This document shows, piece after piece, positions 1-7,593 of a stretch of 44,532 nucleotides of DNA (position 1 is the first letter of the stretch; each line of letters begins with the position of its first letter). The notes under the pieces are model-generated. The model was not told where the DNA came from and did not search any database. It was given only the letters and a program-made list of their open reading frames with translations. This stretch comes from Bacteroidota bacterium (lineage in GTDB: Bacteria; Bacteroidota; Bacteroidia; Flavobacteriales_F; PHOS-HE28): NCBI GenBank assembly GCA_018266685.1, contig JAFDZY010000005.1, positions 1 to 44,532 of the forward strand, given 5' to 3'. A program made the translations under genes and the position numbers.

Positions 1-186
1 AGCGAGGCGACGTACAGAGCGGTTGTCGGTCCTCAGTTGTCAGTTGTCAGTGTCTGCGCCGGCAGCCGGACAACAGACAACCAACAACTGACAACTAAAA
101 AAGCATTCACCTTCACCCCGCGCGGCAAAGTGCTGGCCAAAGGCAAGGGGGAAATGGAGATGTACTTCGTGGATCACGTTAAGTAA
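1..186 (+). CDS. Class III nucleotide cyclase, C-terminal end (partial)
   Basis: The reading frame is open from the first base and ends with TAA at 184-186, so this is the last 61 codons of a gene that begins outside the window. The tail (FTFTPRGKV, then AKGKGEMEMYFV) is almost identical to the end of the next gene, which is a complete TPR/adenylate cyclase, so the two are tandem paralogues. Like its neighbour it carries an in-frame palindromic repeat (bases 35-96) just before the conserved tail. The catalytic residues lie outside the window. That it is a cyclase is inferred from the match to the paralogue. Confidence 0.8.
   Translation, partial: SEATYRAVVGPQLSVVSVCAGSRTTDNQQLTTKKAFTFTPRGKVLAKGKGEMEMYFVDHVK
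35..96. repeat. Palindromic heptamer repeat, copy 1, inside cyclase gene
   Basis: The left arm is built of AGTTGTC heptamers and the right arm of the complementary GACAACT-like heptamers, around a GC-rich centre (GCCGGCAGCCGG). The element is read in frame in the cyclase paralogue. A nearly identical copy lies at 2219-2294 in the next gene, at the same place in the protein. Confidence 0.8.
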
Positions 187-248
187 CTGCGCCGGCAAGG
201 CATTGATCCGCCTGCACGTTCACGCCCAATTGCTACTTTCATCGTCGC

Positions 249-2393
249 ATGGCTTGGCGAACGCATGTTCATTCCTTGCTTTTCGGGCTGCTTGGCACCA
301 TGCCAGCGCTGGTTTCAGCGCAGCCAACTCCCGCCCTGAACGATTCGCTGGAAAAGCTCCTGGCACACACAGGCCAGGACACCAGCCGTGTGCGCCTTTA
401 TGCATCATGGATGGCGGCGAACATGTTCACGGATCCGAAGGCCACGGTGGAACTCGGCCTTAAGGCCCTGCACCTCGCTGATTCATTGCGTTGGCAGCCG
501 GGCCAGCTGAAGGTCCGCCGCACGATCGCACGGGCGTATTGGAAATCCGGCGACTTCACCCAGGCCTTGAAGTACGACATGGAGGTGCTGCGAACCCTGG
601 AAGCAGGGCGTGACCCCCGGGCCTTGGCCGATCAGTTGAGAAGGGTCGGCCAGGATCATTTGGATGGCGGCAATACCGCAGAAGCCCGGCGTTACTTGGG
701 GCGTTCGCTCGAATACTTCCGGCAACATGGCGACCGGTACGAAGTTGCGAACGTGCTCGGCTTGTTCGCTTATCTCCACGAGATCGGGGGCGATCATGTG
801 GCATCGGCGAAAACCACGCACGAGGCGCTCACGATCTATGAGGCACTCGGAAATGACCAGGGCGTCGCCATGTGTACCGGCAACTTGGCCCGCATTTACG
901 CCGCGCTGGGCCGCACCGATGAGGCCCTCGTGTTCTATCAACGGGCGTTGCGAAACGACCATGCGCGCACAGCTGCCGATTCGGTGAACCTGGCCACTAC
1001 GCTCAGTGAACTGGGCGACCTTTATCTGGGGCTTGGCCGAATGGACGAAGCCCAGGCGCAATTCACGCGGGCCTTGGCCATCGGTTCCGCGATCCATGAC
1101 AACGCGCAGATGGCCATGGCCAATCGCGGGTTCGGCACCATTGCCCTCATGCGGAAGGACTATGCCAAGGGCCTCCGGTTCCTGCGTGCGGCAGTGGTAC
1201 AGTTCCGGGAATCCGGGTTCATGCGGATCGACCAGGCCCGTACCATCGCCGACATGGGCTATTGCCTGGCCCATTTAGGGCAGCTCGATTCGGCCCAATT
1301 GAATTTCGACCGTGTGCGCACCATTGCCGTGGAAATGCACAGCCCCGTGGCCCTTGCCGAACACTACAGGGCCATGGAATTCCTGGACAGCTTGCGCGGG
1401 GACTGGGAAGGTGCTTATCGCAACGGGATCCGCTTCCACGTGTTGCAGGACAGCATCGCGGGCAGCGCCAGCAGTGAAAAAGTGGTGCGTGCACAGTTGC
1501 ACTATGAGGAGGAAAAGCGCGACCTGGTGGAACGCGCCGCCCAAGAAAAACGGGACATCCGCCAGCGCACCATCCGTAATTCAATTGCCGCAGTGCTTGC
1601 AGGCGCGCTGATATTCCTGGTGGTGGTGTACCGCCAGCGCGGCCGCATCAAGAAGGAACATGCCCGCAGCGAGGAACTGTTGCTCAACATCCTGCCGGAG
1701 GAGGTAGCGGAGGAGCTCAAAGCCAAAGGCGCGGCTGAAGCCACATACATCGAGCAGGTCACGGTGCTGTTCACGGATTTCAAGGGCTTCACCGCCATGA
1801 GTGAAGTGGTTACCCCGCGCCAGTTGGTGCATGACCTCCACGAATGTTTCAGCGCGTTCGACCGCATCTGCGAAAAGCACAACATTGAGAAGATCAAGAC
1901 CATCGGTGATGCCTACATGGCCGCAGGCGGGCTGCCCACGCCCAACGCCACCCACGCCGTGGATGCCATCAACGCCGTGCTGGAAATGCGCGACTTCATC
2001 GCCGAAGGGAAGGCGCGGAAAGTCGCCGCAGGCCTCGCCTACTTCGAGATCCGCATCGGCATCCACACCGGCCCCGTGGTCGCAGGCATCGTGGGCGTGA
2101 AGAAATTCCAGTACGATATCTGGGGCGATACGGTAAACACGGCAAGCCGCATGGAGAGCAGCGGTGAGGTGGGCCAGGTGAACATCAGCGGGGCCACGTA
2201 TGCGTTGGTGAAGGATGCAGTTGTCAGTTCGCAGTTGTCAGTTGTCAGTGTCGGCGCCGGCAGCCGGACAACAGACAACCAACAACTGACAACCAAAAAA
2301 GCATTCACCTTCACCCCGCGCGGCAAAGTGCAGGCCAAGGGCAAGGGAGAAATGGAGATGTACTTCGTTCATCGCAACCCTGGCGGAAACTGA
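249..2393 (+). CDS. Secreted-sensor TPR protein with class III adenylate cyclase domain
   Basis: Predicted membrane adenylate cyclase of 714 residues. The start at 249 gives a signal peptide (hydrophobic LLFGLLGTMPALVSA, then Q). Tetratricopeptide repeats fill about residues 40-420, a membrane helix lies at about 443-460, a short coiled linker follows, and the cyclase domain covers about 500-700. The metal-binding aspartates are D510 (FTDFKGF) and D554 (TIGDAYM). K550 and D623 are the adenine-selecting pair, and N630 and R634 are the transition-state residues, so it should make cAMP rather than cGMP. The TPR part would face the periplasm and the catalytic domain the cytoplasm. About 26 residues encoded by a palindromic repeat (2219-2294) interrupt the end of the domain. 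The upstream partial gene is a tandem copy. The signal that is sensed is unknown. Confidence 0.9.
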   Translation: MAWRTHVHSLLFGLLGTMPALVSAQPTPALNDSLEKLLAHTGQDTSRVRLYASWMAANMFTDPKATVELGLKALHLADSLRWQPGQLKVRRTIARAYWKSGDFTQALKYDMEVLRTLEAGRDPRALADQLRRVGQDHLDGGNTAEARRYLGRSLEYFRQHGDRYEVANVLGLFAYLHEIGGDHVASAKTTHEALTIYEALGNDQGVAMCTGNLARIYAALGRTDEALVFYQRALRNDHARTAADSVNLATTLSELGDLYLGLGRMDEAQAQFTRALAIGSAIHDNAQMAMANRGFGTIALMRKDYAKGLRFLRAAVVQFRESGFMRIDQARTIADMGYCLAHLGQLDSAQLNFDRVRTIAVEMHSPVALAEHYRAMEFLDSLRGDWEGAYRNGIRFHVLQDSIAGSASSEKVVRAQLHYEEEKRDLVERAAQEKRDIRQRTIRNSIAAVLAGALIFLVVVYRQRGRIKKEHARSEELLLNILPEEVAEELKAKGAAEATYIEQVTVLFTDFKGFTAMSEVVTPRQLVHDLHECFSAFDRICEKHNIEKIKTIGDAYMAAGGLPTPNATHAVDAINAVLEMRDFIAEGKARKVAAGLAYFEIRIGIHTGPVVAGIVGVKKFQYDIWGDTVNTASRMESSGEVGQVNISGATYALVKDAVVSSQLSVVSVGAGSRTTDNQQLTTKKAFTFTPRGKVQAKGKGEMEMYFVHRNPGGN
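2219..2294. repeat. Palindromic heptamer repeat, copy 2, translated in frame in cyclase
   Basis: AGTTGTC heptamers on the left (2219 onward) face GACAACAGACAAC and CAACTGACAAC units on the right, around a CGGCGCCGGCAGCCGG core. The repeat adds about 26 residues, rich in S, V, Q and T, between the TYALVKD segment and the FTFTPRGKV tail without breaking the frame. The neighbouring paralogue carries the same element. Confidence 0.85.
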
Positions 2394-2731
2394 CATCGTG
2401 TGCCAGCACTGTGGCGGTATTGGCCGGGCAATGGGTTGCGCAACCAGCGACTGATCCATGCACCGCTCCTTCCTGTCCAAGCTGGACCCCGGTCAGTGGC
2501 CAACGCGTCGGAAGGAGGCTACCGGTCCCCGGGTGTTGCCATCGGAATGGAGCACCCGCGCCAAACGCCGGTGGGAGCCCGCGTGGTGGGGCAAGGGCCC
2601 TGAAGCAATGGGCGGGGTGGAACCGATCGCAGCCGCGTGTGCCCGTCGAATCTGCAGAATTTGTAAATATGACGAATGTCATATAATGAACTGATCGATA
2701 TGCACACATTGGGAGCTGCAATTCGATCATC
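2394..2731. other. Gene-free leader of the aromatic operon
   Basis: No reading frame here resembles a protein; the open frames overlap in several phases and are short. The stretch holds a perfect 12-base palindrome GGTTGCGCAACC at 2434-2445 and a promoter/operator region at 2660-2690. Three TGCA tetramers lie near the start codon (2653, 2701, 2717). TGCA repeats are the recognition element of BzdR/BoxR-type benzoyl-CoA repressors, but at this number the match could be chance. Confidence 0.6.
2660..2690 (+). promoter_or_regulatory. Putative promoter with inverted-repeat operator for the bcr operon
   Basis: A 7-base inverted repeat with a 4-base spacer, ATATGAC-GAAT-GTCATAT (2667-2684), resembles the half-site geometry of CRP/FNR-family regulators, although the half-site is TGAC rather than FNR's TGAT. 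A TTTG (2660-2663) lies about 19 bases before a TATAAT-like box (2682-2687), so the palindrome would sit between or over the promoter elements. The first operon gene starts 42 bases downstream. This is read from sequence only. Confidence 0.45.
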
Positions 2732-3946
2732 ATGGAAGCAAGCAAAGGGGCGGAAAAACCCCTGGACCACTGGATCCGCGTCTGCAAGGAACACGCCTTC
2801 GACCTGCAGTTCACCCGCGCGCGGAAATGGAAGGAGGACCATGCCGACGGCGTGGTGGTGGGCTACATGCCGGTGTACTTCCCCCGGGAGGTGATCCACG
2901 CCGCGGGCGGCCTGCCGGTGGGCATCTTCGGCGGGGGCGACCGCAAGCAGATCATCAAGGGCGACGCCTACTACCAGTCGTACATCTGCCATATCCCCCG
3001 CAGCATCATCGACCTGGTGCTGGACAACCACACCGACCACTTCGACGGCTACATCTTCCCGAGCATCTGCGACGTGCTGCGCAACCTCTCGGGCATCTTC
3101 AAGCTGAACAAGCTGGGCAAGTTCGTGAAGTACATGGACTTCCCGCAGAACTTCCTGCCCGAGGTGGGCGGCGTGTTCTACCAGCAGGAGATGCAGCACG
3201 TGATGCACTACATCAAGGAGATCAACGGCCGGGAGGTGACCCCTGAGGCCCTGAACCGCTCCATCGCGCTGTACAACACCAACCGGCGGCTGATCGCCCG
3301 GATCTATGATGTGCGTCAACATTACCCCTGGCGCATGACCCTGGAGGAACTGTACTACGTGGTGCGCGCCGGCACGGTGATGCCGGTGGAGGAGCACAAT
3401 GCGATCCTGGAGCAGGTGTGCGACCACATGGAACGGGAGACGGGCAAGGCACAGGACAAGATCAAGGTGGTGCTCTCGGGCGCCTTCTGCGAGCAGCCCG
3501 CCGTGGGCCTGATCCGCGCCATCGAGGAGGCCGGCTGCTACGTGGTGGACGACGACCTGATGCTGGGCTCGCGCATGATCCTGGGCGACATCGACGCCAC
3601 CACGGCCGAGCCGCTGAAGGCCATCGCCCACGCCTACATCCACCAGAGCCAGCTGTCCTCCTCCATCTACGACGTGGACAACCCGAAGGAGAACCGCCTG
3701 GCCAAGATCGTACAGGACCGCGGGGCGGACGGCGTCATTTTCGCCTCGGCCAGCTTCTGCGACCCCAGCCTGCTCGACGCGCCGATCTTCCAGAAGGCCT
3801 TCGACCGCATGGGCATCCGCTACATCGCGTTCCAGTTCAGCGAGAACATCAACCAGTTCAAGGTCATCAAGGAGCAGGTGGGCGCCTTCTCCGATTCCAT
3901 CAAACTGTGGGAGGACGAACCCGCGGGCGCCGCGCTAACGAACTAA
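2732..3946 (+). CDS. bcrC: Benzoyl-CoA reductase, subunit C (BcrC/BadD/BzdN type)
   Basis: One of the two catalytic iron-sulfur subunits of ATP-dependent class I benzoyl-CoA reductase, which reduces benzoyl-CoA to cyclohexa-1,5-diene-1-carbonyl-CoA in the cytoplasm. The protein has 404 residues against about 390 in Thauera. The N-terminal third carries the family blocks YMPVYFPREVIHAAGGLP and FPSICDVLRNLSG. Cysteines C86 (YICHIPRS), C113 (PSICDV) and C343 (SFCDPS) are the expected cluster ligands of the HgdB/BcrB/BcrC family. It is the first gene of the run and is followed after 12 bases by bcrB. The order C-B-A-D is the Thauera order. The whole frame is intact. Confidence 0.95.
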   Translation: MEASKGAEKPLDHWIRVCKEHAFDLQFTRARKWKEDHADGVVVGYMPVYFPREVIHAAGGLPVGIFGGGDRKQIIKGDAYYQSYICHIPRSIIDLVLDNHTDHFDGYIFPSICDVLRNLSGIFKLNKLGKFVKYMDFPQNFLPEVGGVFYQQEMQHVMHYIKEINGREVTPEALNRSIALYNTNRRLIARIYDVRQHYPWRMTLEELYYVVRAGTVMPVEEHNAILEQVCDHMERETGKAQDKIKVVLSGAFCEQPAVGLIRAIEEAGCYVVDDDLMLGSRMILGDIDATTAEPLKAIAHAYIHQSQLSSSIYDVDNPKENRLAKIVQDRGADGVIFASASFCDPSLLDAPIFQKAFDRMGIRYIAFQFSENINQFKVIKEQVGAFSDSIKLWEDEPAGAALTN

Positions 3947-3958
3947 CACCAGAGGCAC

Positions 3959-5254
3959 ATGGCACAGGAAGTCCAGAAGGAAAAGAGCATGATCCTCCAG
4001 AAGGAGATGATCGAAGGGCTCTTCAACGACCTCGCCTCGGCGAAGGAGAAAGGCCGCAAGGTCTGCTACACGTTCGTGCCGGGCAACCTCTCGGAGCTGA
4101 TCCGCACGTTCGACATGCTGCCGGTGTACCCGGAGATCAACGCCTTGCAGAACGCCATGCGCAAGAAGTCCGCCGGCTACATCCGCGAGGCGGAGAAGCA
4201 CGCGCACAGCGAGGACGTGTGCACCTATGTGAAGTGCGACGTGGGCATGCTGCTCAAGGGCAACATAGGCCCCACGGGCCAGAAGCTGCCCGAGCCGGAC
4301 GTGCTGCTGCTGAGCTACACGGGCTGCTTCACCTTCATGAAGTGGTTCGAGACGCTGAAGCGGGAGTACCCGGACACCAAGGTGATCATGGTGCACACGC
4401 CCTACCAGGAGAACGGCGTGATGACCCCGGAGATGACCCAGTACATGGTGAAGCAGTTCCGCGAGGAGGTGATCCCGAAGATGGAGGAGGTCACCGGCAT
4501 CAAGTACGACGAGGAGAAGCTGAAGCGCCACCTGGAGCTCTCGCGCGAGGCCGAGGACTGGATCACCAAGATCTTCGACACCACCAAGCACCGCCCCTCG
4601 CCGATCGACGCCTACTTCGCGGGGGTCTACTACATCGGCCCGATCAACATCGGCTTCCGCGGCACGCAGGAAGCGGTGGACTACTACAAGGAACTGTACA
4701 GCGAGATCCAGGAGCGCATCCGCCTGGGCCTGGGACCGGTGACGCCCGAGGGCGAGATGAAGGAGGAGAAGTTCCGCTTAGTGGTGGAGGGCCCGCCCAA
4801 CTGGACCAGCTTCCGCGAGTTCTGGAAGATCTTCTACGACATGGGCGCAGTGATCGTGGCCTCCTCCTACACCAAGGTGGGCGGCGTGTACGACCTGGGC
4901 TGGCGGCACGACCCCGAGCGGCCGCTGGAGGCGCTGTCCGAGTACTGCATGAACTGCTACACCAACCTGAACATCCCCCAGCGCGTGGCCCTGCTCTCCA
5001 AGTGCATCACCGAGTACCAGGCGGACGGCTACGTGACCAACTCCATCAAGAGCTGCAACTCCTTCTCCGCAGGCCAGCTGGCCATGATGCGCGACCTGGA
5101 GGACAAGCTGGAGGTGCCCGTGGGCTTCATCGAATCGGACCTGGTGGACCCCCGCTACTTCTCCTACTCGAACATCAAGAACCGGCTTGAATCCTACTTC
5201 CAGATGCTGGCGCAGCGGAAGATGTTCGAGGCGGCCGAAACCACGAAAGCCTGA
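3959..5254 (+). CDS. bcrB: Benzoyl-CoA reductase, subunit B (BcrB/BadE/BzdO type)
   Basis: The second catalytic iron-sulfur subunit of class I benzoyl-CoA reductase, which binds the aromatic CoA ester together with BcrC. Its 431 residues match the family length of about 435. Recognisable blocks are TFVPGNLSELI, HSEDVCTYVKCDVGM (C88), LLSYTGCFTFMKWFE (C123), VEGPPNWTSFREFWK and SIKSCNSFSAGQL (C366). These three cysteines are the likely cluster ligands. Similarity to proteobacterial BcrB is high along the whole chain, including the C-terminal ESDLVDPRYFSYSNIKNRLE segment, which supports a true benzoyl-CoA reductase rather than a 2-hydroxyacyl-CoA dehydratase. Confidence 0.96.
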   Translation: MAQEVQKEKSMILQKEMIEGLFNDLASAKEKGRKVCYTFVPGNLSELIRTFDMLPVYPEINALQNAMRKKSAGYIREAEKHAHSEDVCTYVKCDVGMLLKGNIGPTGQKLPEPDVLLLSYTGCFTFMKWFETLKREYPDTKVIMVHTPYQENGVMTPEMTQYMVKQFREEVIPKMEEVTGIKYDEEKLKRHLELSREAEDWITKIFDTTKHRPSPIDAYFAGVYYIGPINIGFRGTQEAVDYYKELYSEIQERIRLGLGPVTPEGEMKEEKFRLVVEGPPNWTSFREFWKIFYDMGAVIVASSYTKVGGVYDLGWRHDPERPLEALSEYCMNCYTNLNIPQRVALLSKCITEYQADGYVTNSIKSCNSFSAGQLAMMRDLEDKLEVPVGFIESDLVDPRYFSYSNIKNRLESYFQMLAQRKMFEAAETTKA

Positions 5255-5266
5255 TCCCCCCGCACC

Positions 5267-6673
5267 ATGAAGAACTACTATCTGGGCATCGACCTCGGCT
5301 CCACCACCTCCAAGGCGGTGATCATCGACGAGCAGGACGCGATCATCGGCCGCGGCATCACCAACACGCGCGCCAACTACAAGGTGGCGGCGGACATCGC
5401 CCGCGACGAGGCCATCTACGACGCGCGCTTCACCCTGCTGCAGCAGCGGGTGCCGGCCGAGCAGATGGCGCGGCCCGAGTACCAGCGGTACATGCACGAC
5501 CTGAAGAACGTGTTCAAGTACGGGCAGTTCAAGCGCAGGATGGAAAGCCTGGAGAAGCTGCTGGTGAGCACCGTGGAAGGCTACACCCATGCCGACAAGG
5601 CGGCGATCCTGGAGAAGCTCAAGGAGATCATCGAGACCATCCGGCCGCAGATCCACCGGGGCTTCATCCACGAAGACCTGGGCTCGAAGAACCAGTTCTT
5701 CCGCGACATCGTGAGCGAGAAGTACAACGCCCAGGTGGAGGAGAAGGGGCGCAGCTTCTACGAGCCGCTGATGCTGGCCTTCGACAAGAGCATCACCCCG
5801 GTGGAGAACGAGATGGTGCACTACGACTTCGCCGAGCTGATGGCCGAGTCGATGGCCGCACTGGAAGAGAAGTACAGCGCGTTGGCCGAAGGCGCTGCCG
5901 GGGCGGATGCCGCGCTGGAAGCCGCGCGCCAGCACTACAAGGAAGTGGAGCAAACGCTGCGGCCGCACGTGGCGGACATCGCCGGGGAGGAGATCAACAT
6001 CGCCCGCATGGTGGGCACCGGCTACGGGCGCGCGCTGCTGCCCTTCCCGCCGGACTGCATCAAGTCGGAGATCCTCTGCCATGCCTTCGGCGCCCACGCC
6101 GTGTTTCCCAAGACGCGCACGGTGCTCGACATCGGCGGGCAGGACACCAAGGCCATCCAGGTGGACAGCCACGGGCTGGTCACCAGCTTCCACATGAACG
6201 ACCGCTGCGCGGCGGGCTGCGGGCGCTACCTGGGCTACATCGCCGATGAGTTCGGCCTCTCGCTGAACGAGCTGGGCACCGAGGCCAACAAGGCCACCAA
6301 GGAAACCACCATCTGCTCCACCTGCACGGTGTTCGCCGGGGCCGAGGTGAAGGAGCTGCTGCACAACGGCGAGGAGCGGCCCAACATCCTCGCGGGTCTG
6401 CACAAGGCCATCGTGCAGCGGGCCATGTCGCTCATCGCCCGCTCGGGCGGGGTGCGCAACGAGTTCACCTTCACCGGGGGCGTGGCCCGCAACCAGGCCG
6501 TGCTGAAGTACGTGAAGGAGATGGTGCGGCACGCCTACGGCGACCTCACGATGAACATCCACACCGATTCCATCTTCATGGGCGCGCTCGGCGCCGCCAT
6601 GCTCTCCCGCCGGAACATCAACGTGGACCTGCCCGCCGGAAAGGCCGTGGCGGAAACCGAAGGTGCCGAGTGA
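5267..6673 (+). CDS. bcrA: Benzoyl-CoA reductase, ATPase subunit A (BcrA/BadF/BzdP type)
   Basis: Electron-activating ATPase subunit of class I benzoyl-CoA reductase. With BcrD it bridges one [4Fe-4S] cluster and couples ATP hydrolysis to electron transfer from ferredoxin into BcrBC. The protein has 468 residues. The phosphate-1 loop of the ASKHA fold is at the N-terminus (YLGIDLGSTTSKAVIID). A long insert of about residues 60-260 is typical of the BcrA/BadF branch. The cluster ligand is C314 (NDRCAAGCG), with a second cysteine pair at 350/353 (TTICSTCTVF); the 39-residue spacing 314-353 equals that in the HgdC activators. The adenosine motif TGGVARNQAV lies near the C-terminus. Confidence 0.95.
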   Translation: MKNYYLGIDLGSTTSKAVIIDEQDAIIGRGITNTRANYKVAADIARDEAIYDARFTLLQQRVPAEQMARPEYQRYMHDLKNVFKYGQFKRRMESLEKLLVSTVEGYTHADKAAILEKLKEIIETIRPQIHRGFIHEDLGSKNQFFRDIVSEKYNAQVEEKGRSFYEPLMLAFDKSITPVENEMVHYDFAELMAESMAALEEKYSALAEGAAGADAALEAARQHYKEVEQTLRPHVADIAGEEINIARMVGTGYGRALLPFPPDCIKSEILCHAFGAHAVFPKTRTVLDIGGQDTKAIQVDSHGLVTSFHMNDRCAAGCGRYLGYIADEFGLSLNELGTEANKATKETTICSTCTVFAGAEVKELLHNGEERPNILAGLHKAIVQRAMSLIARSGGVRNEFTFTGGVARNQAVLKYVKEMVRHAYGDLTMNIHTDSIFMGALGAAMLSRRNINVDLPAGKAVAETEGAE

Positions 6674-6695
6674 ACCCCCAAACGACCAGAACGCC

Positions 6696-7583
6696 ATGGC
6701 CATGAACACCCTGATGACCGATGAACAGGACCGCTACGTACACACCATGGGCGTGGACGTGGGCGCGAGCTACGTGAAGGTGGTGCTGTTGCGCTACGAC
6801 CGCCTGGGGCAGGACCACCGGATCCTGGACAAGGTGGCCGAGAAGCTGCGCAAGCGCGACCCCAAGGACGTGGTGCAGGAGTCCGTGGACCTGATGCTGC
6901 AGCGCAACAAGCTGGACTACGACCGCGACATCGCCTACCTGGCCTCCACCGGCGAAGGCGAAATGGTGGCACGGAAGACCGGCCACTTCTACAGCATGAC
7001 CTCGCACGCGCGGGGCGGCATCCACTTTGTGCCCGGCGCGCGCACCGTGGTGGACATGGGCGGCCTGTACGTGCGGGCCATCAAGGTGGATGAGCGCGGC
7101 AAAGTGGTGGACTACAAGATGACGGGCCAGTGCGCCTCCGGATCGGGCCAGTTCATCGAGAACATCTCGCGCTACCTGGGCCTGGCCATCGAGGAGGTGG
7201 GCGAGATCTCCCTGAAGGCCGACCAGCCCGAGGTGCCCTCGGGCATCTGCGCGGTGCTGGCGGAGACCGACGTGATCAACCTCGTCTCCAAGGGCCTTTC
7301 CACCCCGAACATCGTCAAGGGCATCAACCTTTCGATCGCCGGGCGCGTGGTGAAACTGCTCGGCGCCCTGCGGGCCGAATCGCCCATTGCGCTGGTGGGC
7401 GGCATGGGCATGAACGTGGGCATGGTGCAGGCCATTGAGGAGACCGCCGCGGAGAACAAGAAGAAGACCTACGAATTCCTCTCGCACCCGGACGCCATCT
7501 ATTCCGGTGCGCTGGGCGCCGCGCTCTGGGGCGGGTTCCGCCACTTCAAGCTCAAGCAGAAACAGGCCGTGATGGCCGTGTGA
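6696..7583 (+). CDS. bcrD: Benzoyl-CoA reductase, ATPase subunit D (BcrD/BadG/BzdQ type)
   Basis: The second ATPase subunit of class I benzoyl-CoA reductase, partner of BcrA. The start was placed at the ATG at 6696, 22 bases after bcrA. An in-frame GTG at 6663 overlapping bcrA, and a second ATG at 6702, are alternatives. From 6696 the protein has 295 residues, close to the 280-300 of the family. The phosphate loop is TMGVDVGASYVKVVLL. Cluster cysteines C146 (GQCASGSGQ) and C185 (SGICAVLAETD) are 39 apart, as in HgdC. VGGMGMNVGMVQA is the C-terminal adenosine-binding motif. The long insert of BcrA is absent, as expected for the D subunit. Confidence 0.94.
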   Translation: MAMNTLMTDEQDRYVHTMGVDVGASYVKVVLLRYDRLGQDHRILDKVAEKLRKRDPKDVVQESVDLMLQRNKLDYDRDIAYLASTGEGEMVARKTGHFYSMTSHARGGIHFVPGARTVVDMGGLYVRAIKVDERGKVVDYKMTGQCASGSGQFIENISRYLGLAIEEVGEISLKADQPEVPSGICAVLAETDVINLVSKGLSTPNIVKGINLSIAGRVVKLLGALRAESPIALVGGMGMNVGMVQAIEETAAENKKKTYEFLSHPDAIYSGALGAALWGGFRHFKLKQKQAVMAV

Positions 7584-7593
7584 ACCCCGCGCC

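Noticed and set aside
2400..2694. Three short overlapping plus-strand frames before bcrC
   Set aside because: They overlap in different phases, have no recognisable domain and end in the promoter region; I treat the stretch as non-coding.
2519..3643. Long minus-strand open frame of 374 codons over bcrC
   Set aside because: It is the antisense of bcrC in GC-rich DNA, rich in His, Val and Asp with no family motif. The same holds for the other long minus frames over the operon (for example 14221-17772 and 17577-20663).
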